Of a DNA stretch of 64,000 nucleotides, positions 45,754-57,843 are shown one piece after another. The notes beneath the pieces were generated by a model. That model was not told the origin of the DNA and did no database searches. It worked only from the letters and a program-made list of their open reading frames with translations. How positions within the stretch are numbered: position 1 is the stretch's first letter; each line of letters starts with the position of its first letter. The stretch spans positions 310,001 through 374,000 of the forward strand of contig NJPS01000010.1 in the NCBI GenBank assembly GCA_002946415.1. Direction: 5' to 3'. This DNA is from Rutstroemia sp. NJR-2017a BVV2 (taxonomy: Eukaryota > Ascomycota > Leotiomycetes > Helotiales > Rutstroemiaceae). A program made the position numbers and the translations under genes.

Positions 45754-46191
45754 TCAATCGGAGACGATTGATAGAATTTGGTTTGCTTTTCTCCTGAATC
45801 GCCGGAGAACCCTTCGTTGCCGTTCTGCTGCTTCCTGATCACTGCAGGCCTTCTTAAACGCGTCCAAGTCAAAAGGCTTAGATTTGCCCTCTTTCTGTCT
45901 CTCTTTTTCAATCGCCCACTCCTCTAGAATACCAGGGTGCTGTTCAAAGCAATCTTTTCCTTCCCAGCTTGAGCGTAATAAAGGACAATCTTTCCACTTC
46001 ACAAGATACCAGATGTGTTGGTTTCTTGCCACTATCTCAAAGAGGATCTTCTCAGGAGGGTGTACTTCAGAATCACTTTCTAGACTTGCGAGAGACTCGT
46101 CTGAATCAGAATCTTCTTCTTCACTGCCAGAGTCCGATGCAGGAAAATGGTCAACATCTGGGGGAGGATCTAAAACAATATTTGTATTCAT
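45754..46191 (-). CDS. Small chromodomain protein
   Basis: Single exon, 145 aa from ATG 46191 (MNTNIVLDPPPDVDHF); an in-frame ATG at 46209 is an alternative start. An acidic Ser/Asp/Glu segment (about 18-45) precedes a chromodomain, EKILFEIVARNQHIWYLVKW then SSWEGKDCF (about 48-95), with the aromatic cage positions largely present. A basic helix (RQRRVLRRFRRK) ends it. Far shorter than HP1, with no chromoshadow domain. Chromodomains bind methylated histone tails, but in fungi stand-alone copies are also common relics of chromovirus integrases; the extra acidic and basic tails argue for a host gene. Confidence 0.82.
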   Translation of the reverse strand: MNTNIVLDPPPDVDHFPASDSGSEEEDSDSDESLASLESDSEVHPPEKILFEIVARNQHIWYLVKWKDCPLLRSSWEGKDCFEQHPGILEEWAIEKERQKEGKSKPFDLDAFKKACSDQEAAERQRRVLRRFRRKANQILSIVSD

Positions 46192-46438
46192 CGTAAGGAC
46201 AAGTGGCATTCGCACGCTGCTTGTAAAGATGGCGAATTGTTATGTCATGTGCGGCCATACTACGGGCACTTCTAGGGTGGATCTAGTAAACTTATCCAGA
46301 TATTATCTACCCACGGCCAGACGTCTTATCATGCCTCAGGCATTCGAAGCTATCGACGACTATCAAGTAGAGGCACATCCGAACCTCACGAACTAATTGA
46401 TGTATTTGGCTTAAATAAACCAATTGAGTCACTACAAA

Positions 46439-47084
46439 ATGTTCGCAATTAGGAGAAATGCAGTTCGATCTGCCGGCCGGATAGGAGCAGTTTCAGCACG
46501 AGCTGCACGACCATACTCCACTGGCACCCACGGAAAGACTGGTGACGAGGTCGAACATTTCGCTGGAACAAGTACGGAGCATGGGGAACACCACGCGGGA
46601 CCAAAGGACGAGTCGCTAGGAGTCAGTGTATTCACAGGCGTTTCTGAGGGCATTTGCTGACCCCTGCTAGATGGGATTTTTCATTTCACTTGCAGCTATT
46701 CCAGTTTCCATAGCAGTCTACACACTCGCCCAACCATCTGCCGACGGCTCTCCCTCCAGTATTACCAAAATGATTGATAGCTTCTCATACTACAAGGAAA
46801 GGAATGCGGAGAGGAACGTCTTGCACGTTAATGCCATCGAGAAAGCCGCAGGCGACCGTCATCTTTTCAACAACAGCGCTGGTGCCCGGACTGTTAGCTT
46901 GAAATTCCCAGAGTTTGTGCCCCTCCTCTGCATTTATATTTGAAGCAAGGCTAATCTTATACCTAGGGCTTTTAACACTGGATCGCCGTTTAATGTACCA
47001 GCAGGTCATGGAGCAAGAGATATGGAGACTTTGGTAGCACACTATACGAAACTCAACCAGGAAGCCGACGAGAAGAAGCGTTGA
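46439..47084 (+). CDS. Mitochondrial complex I accessory subunit (17.8 kDa type)
   Basis: Three exons, join(46439..46621, 46671..46912, 46967..47084), 180 aa. N-terminus RRNAVRSAGRIGAVSARAARPYS is a classic mitochondrial presequence. A membrane helix MGFFISLAAIPVSIAVYTL follows the first intron, then ITKMIDSFSYYKERNAERN and a C-terminal NVPAGHGARDMETL. The layout matches the fungal NADH:ubiquinone oxidoreductase 17.8-kDa subunit. Introns are 49 and 54 nt; intron 1 has a GTCAGT donor. Shares a 247-bp bidirectional promoter region with the chromodomain gene. Confidence 0.88.
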
Positions 47085-47480
47085 GATCAAGACGAATTCA
47101 AATACCCGTACATATCAATTATCCAAATCTTTCCTTGCGTCCCGTGAATGACTTCTTGCATGTCAGCCAAGATGGCGACCAAAAACTTGTACAGATTGCC
47201 GCGCAAGCTTCGAGGCGATTCATTCGGCAGTATTTGGGCTTCATGTGATCCACTTAGTTCTTCTATACCCCAAAATCTAAAGGCTCAAGAAGTGTCAGTT
47301 ACGTCATTCTTCGCAGAATGCTCCTCAAACTCAGAGATGCCTCTGTTATCTTTCTCTAAACCAGATTATCCTTAAAAACTCCATGCCATGAAGAACTCAT
47401 GACTCCAAATCTCCCATTTGGGGTGTTAAAATACAACATATCTTTCCAATGCCCACCGTCCATAGTCTCCCCGCCCTTCT

Positions 47481-48272
47481 TTAACCATCCCACCACAAGC
47501 AAGGTCCCAAACCAACTTCTTCCATCGAAGCTATAATCCTATAAGGTGCCTCTTTCTTGACGGGATTGTCTGGCTTCACCGGCCCTATTGGCGCTTGATC
47601 AACCCATTCCTCGGAGTCCACTCTGAATCGCACAGATTCTTGGTTGTCGAAGAAGAACTCTTGACCATCATTGATCCACACGAATATTTGTTCATTATGA
47701 TTGCTGGAGACGCTCAGCACGTGCTAAAGACAAGGGATATCAAGTTGACTTACAAGTGTGATCCCTCTGGCAACATATTTGCCGGCACGAATATCTCGTC
47801 GAAGAAGTGAGTACGAACTGAGATTCATTAGTAGATGAAATTTTGCGCGGATTCGAATGCTACTAACGTCGAATGCCTCCTTCAACAGCGCTGCTGATTC
47901 TACCCGTCAAGATCTCATGTTTGAAAGGTCTGAATACGATCAGGCGAAACTCCACTACAAGCTAATTAGCAACCGTCTCTGACCATGATATTGCGTGGTG
48001 ATGGCCTACCATTAACGTTGACAAGACCATCCCCGTGGCCGATGAGACCCTCTGAGGCAGAGAGAAGATCATAGAAACATATACAAAGACCAATCTTCTG
48101 GATAACCTTGTTGGCATACTTCAGATTGATGTTGTCCTCAATGGCCTGACTAGCATCTTTGCCGAGATCAGAGGGGGCAATTTGCACCAGATCCGCGATT
48201 TTTGTCTTTGCCCAGTTAGAACCTCAGCTGGAAGATAGAAACCAGAGCATGTTAACTTACAAGAATAAACAT
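47481..48272 (-). CDS. RPC25: RNA polymerase III subunit Rpc25 (RPC8)
   Basis: Five exons, complement(47481..47703, 47754..47817, 47868..47954, 48010..48205, 48261..48272), 193 aa. Partner of Rpc17 in the Pol III stalk, needed for initiation at tRNA and 5S genes. The first exon is only four codons (MFIL); then TKIADLVQIAPSDLGK and EDNINLKYANKVIQ form the tip domain. Exon 3 gives GRISSAVEGGI; exon 4 IFVPANMLPEGSHF; exon 5 the OB-fold end with QIFVWINDGQEFFF and the invariant GLGPCLWWDG. Exon 5 has two in-frame acceptors nine bases apart (ctgag and ctccag); I use the second. Confidence 0.93.
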
Positions 48273-49077
48273 TCCGGCATATAGCTAGCACTTGTCACTG
48301 TTCGACTCAAGCCCGCCTTCGAAGTCCTCTATATTCTTCCTCTACTAGCTAGTAGGTACACAAGAAGTTGCCTTTCTGTCGTTCCCGCTTCCTTCTGGAG
48401 TTCCTCTTGCAATAAAGTGTTTTTCTCGTCTAGGTGATGTACCGTGATGGAGGTATCCTATGAAAAATAAAGTGATAGAAACTTCGAACTTGTTTGCTCC
48501 CAATTTCATTCACTTTCGGACCTTGCTCAGCCGCACCGGTACGAATCGCCACTTCCCGATTATATTTGAGAAAGCAAACAAATATACCTGGCAACCAGTT
48601 TCGTTCTCTACACACAATCACTGCTTCTTCATTCTTTCACCGTCGTCACATCAGAGTCACATCAAAAATCTCACGAATATCCATTTCAGAAGTCCACTTA
48701 TTTTTTCCAAGCCAAAGTTCCTTCGCCTACCGGAACCTTTTCAAGGATCTTTCCACCTTGCAGGTCTTTGAGTCTGATTGGCTAAAATCCTGCGGCTTCT
48801 GGACACTAACAATAATTGAGAGAGAGTTTCCTGACTAAATAACAACAAGATGGCACAAGGCAAGCTCCTCGCTCATTCTATCACTCTTTCCCATTTCTAT
48901 CAATAACTTCATCATTTCTATCGTTATCCCATCAATTGAAATTGACGCGTTCCATTTCTACTCACAGCATTCAATCATTTAAATCCTTCTCAGCAGCAGC
49001 GAGCCGGTCAATACGATCAATTTGGCGTCTTCCGACATTCACAAACTCCGTCGCGACCTCAACTCAATCAGAACATA
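48273..49077. other. Divergent promoter region
   Basis: Between RPC25 (minus) and the NUFIP1-like gene (plus). An upstream ATGGCACAAG at about 48850 is followed by GCAAGC, so a GC-AG leader intron or a short upstream frame is possible. No separate gene seen. Confidence 0.45.
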
Positions 49078-50962
49078 ATGGCTGGCGCACAACAGTACAA
49101 CTTCCCTCCGCCTCCTCCGCCACCTGGACCGCCACCTGCGGGTTATCCTCAGCAAAATCCTCAGTTCGGATATCAGCGACAACCTCCTCAAAGTAACGAA
49201 TACAGTCCCCATAATCCTGCTCCTTACATCGGTCCTCAAGCTGGTCCTCGTCCTACCGGTCCGCCTAACAACTATCCTCCACAGCAGCAATGGCAGCAAC
49301 ATGGTCAGCATGCTCAACACAATCAGCATGCTCAACATGGTCCGCCGCAACATAATCAACATGGTCCACACACTCAACATGGTCCACCTCAGCACAATCA
49401 TGGTCCTCCCCAACAAGTTCATCAGCAACCGGCTCCTATTCCATTGCCTGCTCAGAACTACCACCCAAATTATGCTCCACAGAATTACAATCAACAGCCC
49501 CAGTATGGGCCACAGCAGCCACCACCATTCCAGCAGCATCCGTATGGACCTCCTGCCCAACAACCACATCAAGGTCCACCTCAACAATGGCAAGGTCCAC
49601 CACAATTTAATAACGCAAGAGGTCGGGGTCGTGGTGGTTTCAATAACGGTCGTGGTGGTCATGAAGCACCTTTGATGGGTCCTCCAATCCGCATGGGCTT
49701 TGATAATGAACGTGGAGAACACATGGCTCAAGCGGGCAATGGCTTTCCTCCCCAGTTTCCCAATCATTCGAGCCCCCCAGCACCGTTTTCTCAACCCTCA
49801 TATCAAGGCTATCCGCCTCAAAACTTCCCTCATGGAGGACAGCGTCCGCCACTAGATTCTCATCAGTTCAACTCGAACCCTAATAGGGGTAGAGGCAATG
49901 CGAACTTTAGAGGCAGAGGTCGCGATAATTTCCAGTTTCGTGGTCGTGACAACAATCGTTCTCAGTTCAGTAACAATTCACATTCTCCTCATCAAATGCA
50001 TGCGAGACCTGCAGGTGCAGGAGACCATGCAAAGAAGAATAAGAAGAAGCGCAGAACAAATACCCTTGGCTTGACACCAAATGGTGTAGACCATGAGGAT
50101 AGCGACGACGAAATTGATGATGTTGATGAAGAAGCTCGTTTGGTTACTCTGCTTGGTCCCGATACTCCACAGTATGTTTTTATAAAGGTTTAGAAGATTA
50201 GTTCTTCTTGTTTGTTTGCTAATAACTTTTAGGCTGCCAACAGATCTTGATGCATGGCTTGCGGAACGTAAAGCTCGTTTCCCTACGAAAGCTCGTAGAG
50301 AGGCAGCTGCCGAAGAGGCTCGTCTGCGTCGTGAACAAGGTCAGAATAACAAACCCAAAAAGGATGCTGATGGGAAGACCGGAAAGAAGGAAGAAGGAGA
50401 ATCCAAACTCGAGAGACAGCAGCGCAAGGCTGAAAAGCTCAGACTTGAACTCGAAAAGGCAGAGCGCAAGATTCAGGATGCTATGTCTGGTGGCAAGCGC
50501 AAGCGAGAGAATGGCGACGAAGGCGATGAAGACCGTGGTCAAGTGAGCGATGATGATTCGGATTCTTCCAAATCAGACTCCGAAAACTCGAAACCAGACG
50601 CAATGTCGTCCCGCAACAACGGCTCTCATCGTCTACCCCCTCCACCCAAGGCTCAACTCCAGCGTCACTGCAAGTACTTTTCGACTGGTGGCACATGCGG
50701 TAAGAAGGGCAAGTGTCGCTTCGTTCACGACCAGGAGGTTCGTAACCAAGCTTTACGCGAAAAGGAGTTGAATGGTGGCAAGATGACTATCGCACAACGT
50801 CTTATTCTCAACGACACCGCGAAGGATGATCTGACCATCTTGAAGTCTATCAAGTACCTCAAGGAGAAGGGTTTGATGCCAGATACATCCTCTGCTAGTG
50901 CACCACCAGCAGAAGATGATACTCAGTTTAAGAATGAGGAGAACGAATACGCCGATGTTTAA
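49078..50962 (+). CDS. NUFIP1-like CCCH zinc-finger protein
   Basis: Two exons, join(49078..50171, 50233..50962), 607 aa; 61-nt intron with GTATGT donor. Residues 1-190 are Pro/Gln/His-rich with many QHGPPQHN-type repeats; about 180-310 has several RGRG/RGG boxes. The NUFIP1 core follows the intron: LPTDLDAWLAERKARFPTKA (about 365-384), then a charged coiled coil. A single CCCH finger CKYFSTGGTCGKKGKCRFVH (about 530-549) follows. NUFIP1/Rsa1 assembles box C/D snoRNPs with Snu13; nucleolar location is expected. Prion-like N-terminus is stronger than in yeast Rsa1. Confidence 0.88.
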
Positions 50963-52091
50963 GCAATGGATGTCACTTACATTGACCGCTTAGCAAAGCT
51001 GGGGATATCATTCCTCAGACACTTTCACCAAAACTCTCGACTTGTGTTGGTAGTTCATGTGGGGGAGATGAGAAGATCAAGGACAAGATGTTATTTGATG
51101 AATCTGCGGTTCTCATTGTCCACTTACCATCGACAACATTTGGGCATATACCATTCATAATACTTACCAGTTGCTGCTCTGTTCGCTGCACATCTGCTTT
51201 CCCATTCTCCAAAGTACAAGGGGGCAAGAGGGTCTGGGGGTTCCCTTCATCCTGTACACTTTACAGTATTTTTGATCGACACGCGATGGATTTATCTCTT
51301 TTCTTTGCTCCTCTCGTCCTCACACGGGGTTGCCTGTGGTTCTTTCAGCTTGTATTAATTCTCACCGGAACAACGGAAAAGGAAAATCTTATTTCTGACT
51401 TGTCTTTCCTTTCTAACCTGGCTTCTGCTAACACCACATTTCACGCTTCTTACGCTCGTTTGACTGATATTAGTAAGCTGTTTTCAGGAGAAGCTACACG
51501 AGGGGCGAGGTAATTGGCTGTAATGGTTTGGCTGGCAATGGGAGAATATGAGGAAATTGTAAGATATTTTTGATCTGCTCTTTTGTGTGCGTGGGTGTGC
51601 ATGGTACTGGGAAAAGCAAAAATGTCTCATTAGTAAATGGTGTTTAGGAATATAGAAATATAAATATTTGAAACGAAATGCTGGGCTTGCTTGCAGTCGA
51701 TTGATATCTACGGCATAGAACAGTCACTTGAACCAATGAATGCAAGTATTACGTGTTGGTGGGTTGCGGGTAGGTCAATTAGCGACATTGTATGTGAGTT
51801 GTCATTGCTGCTGAACTACTTCGACAGAGTAGGTGAGCCGCCTAGGTGGCTAGGAAAGAACTATCACGAGCTTTCAATGTTCTTCGGTAATTCACATTCA
51901 CGATTCATCTAACTTTACGCAATCAATAGGACGTGAATGTGTTCATATTGCTTGTTCCTCGCTATCTATCGTAGCACATCTTCTGACCGTAGCCACTAGA
52001 AAAGGTTCATATCCCTTTTGACCCAATGCAAATAAACAATCCATCCATCCATCGAAACCCAATTGATACAAAGTTGAAGTATCCCAATGAT
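50963..52091. other. Convergent intergenic
   Basis: 3' flanks of the NUFIP1-like gene and uS19. Frames such as 51088-51513 plus are not gene-like. Nothing seen. Confidence 0.5.
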
Positions 52092-52793
<702 letters not shown>

Positions 52794-53466
52794 CTTTTCG
52801 GTGGTATTGCTTTCGAGGTTGGTCGAATGCGAAAAGGCGATGTTGTCGGGATGGAATTGTCGTTGGGTCGTCGAGAAGAGGGATCCTAACAACGGTAAAG
52901 TTGAGATTTCGAGGCTCGCTTAATTATTTTAGCGCAAAGTAGGGCAAAATACTGAAAAGCCCACTAGAAGAAATGAGCCTCACAGACCTTACAGGGATTT
53001 AGAGGGGTCACGGTTCTATGCAGAGGGAAACATCGAATAGTATTTTGCGACAAGACGGGATTTCAAGGATTTGTAGGAGCGCAAACATTCAGAAAATCTC
53101 ACAGCAGCTGAAAAGGTGTTACATGATTGTTTGACAATATATTCTCAATTCAGGTATTGCTTTCTACGACCAACCAAGCTTGGTTTTCTAAAGATTGCTT
53201 GTTATCACAGTTGCGCGTTCATAGTCGTCTCACATACGCTCACTTTACTGAGAGAGAGTTGGAAAGCTCATGGAAGAAATACGTCTTTATTGCTATATTT
53301 TGCATGAGTATATGCTCTCCACGGAGAAGTCCACAGAATCCAATCCATTTGACCCCCTGACATGCAAATAACAGGCGAAGCCCGCGCAATTCCCTCCAGA
53401 AGCCTCGATACGTGATTCCAGTAGGTCGAGAGCAGAGAAGCCGTGAAAGCGACGTCAATTGGCTGC
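52794..53466. other. Intergenic between two ribosomal protein genes
   Basis: Promoter of uS19 and 3' flank of P2, both on the minus strand. Nothing else seen. Confidence 0.55.
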
Positions 53467-53907
53467 TTAGTCGAAAAGACCGAAACCCATGTCCTCGTCG
53501 GATTCTTCCTTCTCTATTGAAATTGTTAATGATAGTTGAGGACAGGTTGAGACAAAACGTACCCTCTTCCTTCTCCTCGACCTTCTCCTCAGCGGGAGCA
53601 GCACCACTAGCAGCGGCGCCACCAGCTGGGGCAGCACCACCAGCTCCACCAGATGGGACAGAGGCCAACTTGGAGGAACCTTCAGCGACCAACTATTCCA
53701 TGTATTAGCTTCCATCGTAACCCATCTTCATGCGCCAAATATGCTAACCTGTTGGATGTCCTTGCCCTCAAGCTCCTTGATGAGGGTCTCGAGGCGCTCC
53801 TTGTCGGCCTCAATTCCGACGGACTCAAGAACGGCAGTGACGTCCTCAGCGGAAGGAGAGGTCTTACCACCGATGGTGAGAAGAAGGTAGGCAGCGAGAT
53901 GCTTCAT
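53467..53907 (-). CDS. RPP2: 60S acidic ribosomal protein P2
   Basis: Three exons, complement(53467..53513, 53563..53692, 53749..53907), 111 aa. [20 protein letters not shown] opens the dimerisation domain; an Ala/Gly/Pro hinge follows. The end [12 protein letters not shown] is the conserved tail that contacts elongation factors (and ricin-type toxins in general). Forms the stalk with P0 and P1. A likely leader intron (donor near 53990, gtgcag acceptor about 53917) lies just upstream of the ATG. Confidence 0.97.
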
Positions 53908-54502
53908 TTTGAAAGCTGCACGCAAATATTGTCAGTTTGTGCATTCTGTAGGTCGACGCAAACAGCGATATTGGTGCAAATGCTACTCACATTTTTGTAT
54001 TTTGTGAAGAAAGAACAATTATCTCAATCGATTTAACCGCAAGATGAGGCGGAGACTGAAATTTCAAGTTCTGAAGTTTGAGGTTGTTAGATTTAGTCGT
54101 TCGTGGGTTGTGGATCTTAAATTGGATTCAAAATTTCGAAAGTTCTTGTGTGCGGGCAAAGAATACCAAGCTAATCCATATCGGGTTGCAATCACGTGCC
54201 TTAGTTTTCGCAATATTACCTAAGGCAAGAAACCATGTTAATTGTTCCTGTCACTGCCCTCATCTTTTCAAGACATTGGCCCAACAACAACCCTTCCTAA
54301 TAACAACCTATTCCTGGTGGCGCGGTTTCCTTATCTGGCATCTTCAAGTTCGCAGTATTCTATCGACATCCATATAAGTCTTTTTAATCGTTCTGATGCA
54401 CTACAAATAGTCAGACCACGCGATCAGCGTTTGATTTGTGCACTACCTTTACTGCCCGTTAAATCCCTTCTTGTCGACGACGATCGCTAGACGCTGTTCA
54501 AA
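53908..54502. other. Divergent promoter region
   Basis: Separates RPP2 (minus) and the SPT2-like gene (plus); includes the probable RPP2 leader intron. No gene seen. Confidence 0.55.
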
Positions 54503-55556
54503 ATGCCGGTATGTGTTTCTACACTTCCGGTACCTCTCCAAACTTCCCATTTACTGACTTGATTAGATCGGTGACCTTCTCGCCCAGATTTCTGGATCTG
54601 CAGGTCCCAGTCCCACGATGCCGACCGCCACTCTCCCGCCTAAACGCAAGGCGAACGACGAGCTGAGAAAACCTGTCGACAAACTCCAGAGGACAACTGT
54701 GCCATCCACCTCAAGACCGATCACCCAAGCACAACGGCCAACAGCGGTCGACACAAGCATGAGCAAGATGAAGATTGACACAAACACACAACGACCAACT
54801 CCGAACTCGGCCAACACGACATTCAAAAATGGGCAACCAACGCCACCTCCATCCACCGACTCAGCGAAACCTCCTCCAAAGAAGGGTTCGTTCGCTGAAA
54901 TTATTGCTAGGGCAAAGGCTGCGCAGGCTACTTTGGGAGGACAAGTTGGAAAGATTCAGCACAAACGCATCGAGAAGGCTCCTACAAAGCGTGAACTTGA
55001 GAAGAACAAGACACAAAGAAGTAAGAATATCAAGAATGGGATGAGTTCGGATTCAAAGTTTCAAAAGTCTGGTCAGCCCCCTGTTCGAAATGGGCAAACT
55101 GGTACCAAGTCTGCTGGTGCAAAGCCAGCGGTACCAGTTCCGGAAAAGAAGATGAAGAAAGCCGCCGTCGCGACAACAGGATACGCTGGAACTGCGCGCC
55201 CAAAACCCGGCGGAAGCCAGTCTACTGCAAAAGCGCCAGCATCATCATACTCAGCTCGTAATGGAGGCAACAATAGATACAGGGGCAAGAAGGATCTGGA
55301 TCGTTATTATGCTACCGACGAGGATGAGGATGACGAAGATGATGATGATGAGGGAGACCTTGAAGAAGATGGATATGCTTCTGACGGATCTTCTGACATG
55401 GAGGCTGGAGCTTGGGATGTAGAGTATGAAGAAGCGAAGGCTGAACGTATCGCCAAACAAGAAGATGCCGAAGCCCTCGCAGAAGAGAATAGACTAAAGC
55501 GCGAGAAGGCGGAGAAGAAGGCAAGACTAGCCGCCATGGCCAGGTCTCGGCGATAG
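54503..55556 (+). CDS. SPT2: SPT2-like chromatin protein (histone chaperone)
   Basis: Two exons, join(54503..54508, 54567..55556), 331 aa. The first exon codes only MP before a 58-nt intron. IGDLLAQISGSAG starts the family N-terminus; 90-160 is basic (KGSFAEIIARAKAAQ, KRELEKNKTQRSKNI). The C-terminal SPT2 domain includes a long acidic stretch (DEDEDDEDDDDEGDLEED) and AGAWDVEYEEAKAERIAKQE ending in a basic helix (KAEKKARLAAMARSRR). Spt2 binds H3-H4 and helps re-form chromatin behind polymerase. The domain order fits; similarity outside the C-terminus is weak, as usual for the family. Confidence 0.82.
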
Positions 55557-56317
55557 GGTTCTTTTATGGCGCCTGGGATTCAGAGGACTTAGATGAGATC
55601 AACATGGTTTGGCTACCTACTCTTTTCGGTGTGCTGCGATACATGCATTTTACTGTAATTAGCGACATGGAGTTTTGGGGAGGCGGAGAGGTCATACACA
55701 GCATTGCAGGCGTATCGATACTTCTTTGTTGCAGCTGTCTTTTGTTATATGGTTTGATTGATTCAAGTGTTCTTTATGGACTTAGATCAAGACGTTTACA
55801 GCGAATCGAATGTATATGAGTTTTCTTTACTTCGAGTTTCGGGGTACATTAGGATGGCATCGTTAGGATTGCATCGAGAACATAATATACATTAGAATAC
55901 TTCTTTACTTTTACTCTCTCTTCTTCACATTATTGCCTATCAGGGCGAGGTCGTGGTTTATGGTGGGTTGATCCCATTGACTTCTTTCTCATGATGTGAG
56001 CGCATAGTTGCTTCTCACAGCCGGGTTTCGAGTATAGCCGCTGCATGATAAACAATTGAATTCACTCGTTCTTTGCATTTCGCTCTTTTCTCTCGTCCAT
56101 GCCCTGCTCCCCGTTTACATACACATTCACACAGCCAACCACGAGAAGGTAACCTAGCTCAGTTGATCACATTCATTATGAAGAACCTCCATCCCAAGTC
56201 GCAAATACTGTGAATTCGTAATGGTATCAAATACCCCCCATCCCCTCCTTTTAAACTTCTCTTCTCGTCTCTTCTCTCCTCTCCTATTCTCTCCCTTCAC
56301 CGCCATCTCCTCGTTGT
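55557..56317. other. Convergent intergenic
   Basis: 3' flanks of SPT2 and the glycine-rich gene. Nothing gene-like; CT-rich sequence at 56240-56300. Confidence 0.5.
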
Positions 56318-56861
56318 CTACCACCCACCAGGTCCCCCCGGTCCACCAGCCCCTCCGCCACCATGATGTCCTCCTGGTCCTTCATGTCCTCCTGGTCCTC
56401 CATGTCCACCCGGTCCACCGAATCCCCCTCCCATTCCCCCTCCTCCATGCTGCATTCCCCCTCCAAACCCGCCCGGTCCTCCTCCTCCATGTTGCATCCC
56501 CCCTTCCCCAAAATGCTGTCCCCCCTGCGGCCCTCCAAACCCACCACCACCACCTATGTTCCCCCCTCCCATATGCCCCCCCTGCTGATGATGTCCACCC
56601 CCACCATGCTGCATTCCCCCTCCAAACCCTGCGCCGCCGCCGCCGCCCATATGCGGTTGTTGCTGTTGCTGTTGCTGGTAATGCTGAGGCGGAGGACCTT
56701 GATTCTATTTGCACGGTGTCAGTAAATTCCATCCCTTCCAAATCAAGAGAAGGAGGGGGAAAAATTGGAAAATAACATACAAATCCCCCCTGCTCCTGAC
56801 CATGATTCTTATGCTGAATCTTCTCCTCCACTTTATGAACAATCTTGTTGATGAGCGTCAT
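56318..56861 (-). CDS. Small Gly/His/Gln-rich protein
   Basis: Two exons, complement(56318..56704, 56781..56861), 155 aa. A 27-residue helical N-terminus (MTLINKIVHKVEEKIQHKN) is followed, after a 76-nt intron, by a poly-Gln run and then almost pure Gly with His, Met and Gln. The unit GGGMQHGGGG recurs four times. The N-terminal helix pattern is seen in small fungal stress and dehydrin-like proteins, but I do not claim a family. Low complexity over 80% of the length; likely disordered. Confidence 0.7.
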
Positions 56862-57843
56862 ATTCGGTTCGATTCTATACTCTAATTCCAATCTTCTTGC
56901 AACTCGTAAATGGATTGATAACTGGATATCTGTATGAATGGAAAATACAAAATCAAAACGGGAATTCAAAAAGAGAGGAAGTTCGAGTATCTATATGAAT
57001 TTATTTAACTTTCCAAGTCCACTTCCACTTCCACACAGTCCTACGCTATATATACCTCCCGACTCCCGAGGCCCCGAAAGTACGAATCCTGTTTCTCACA
57101 GACATATAATTACTTTACCTTGTTTTTGTATTAACCCAATCTCACGCATCTAAACCTCGATGAAGGAAAGCAGAATACGTATGTATCAGTTAAGCCTCAA
57201 CTCGGGATATAAAAGTATGGCTTGGCGCCCGAGGAAGGTGGGTCGTCGTACGCGTTCCGGCATTTGTTCGGATAATGCAGACGTCATAGGATATGGTTGG
57301 GTTTGTTAAGGTATGGGTTGCTGGTGTTATTGTATGGAGATGATAGGGCGAGGTAGATCTTGGGTCTAGTGCGAAGGGTGTCATTGGATTGACTCTGCGT
57401 GGGTAGCTACTGAAGAAAGCTTGTGGTGTGGTGAGGGTGGGAGGTGGAATTGATACTCGGGTCTCGCGTGATGTTGGTAAATTGGTATATTAATATTAAA
57501 ATACCCTGACTGTCTGCTATATAAAACTCCTTCCATGCCAAACTTTGTTTGCCGAATAGTCCCTTTTGCCATAATGCGCCATGTTCCCCATATTCCTCTA
57601 ATGATTGAGCTTGATCCAAGCAAGCTAGCTTTAACTGACGGCTTATACCTCTGTACATCACACCAATATGATATGTAGCTGTCCTTTTCCTCCTCTCTTG
57701 CTCGTTTGTCTTGCCTTCCAGTATGACTTGTTATGAAGTCTTGCCCATAATAGGGCAACAAAGTCAATTATACGACCGAATCAAAAGACTACAGGCCAGA
57801 GATACTTGGAGTTCAATCTCCAATGGCTCTTTCCTTTCCCTCC
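56862..57843. other. Intergenic
   Basis: Promoter of the glycine-rich gene and 3' flank of the Zn2Cys6 gene. The minus frame at 57381-57767 has no family resemblance and is not called. Confidence 0.5.

Noticed and set aside
49039..49794. 251-codon minus-strand frame rich in Leu/Met/Trp
   Set aside because: Shadow of the Pro/Gln/His-rich first exon of the NUFIP1-like gene.
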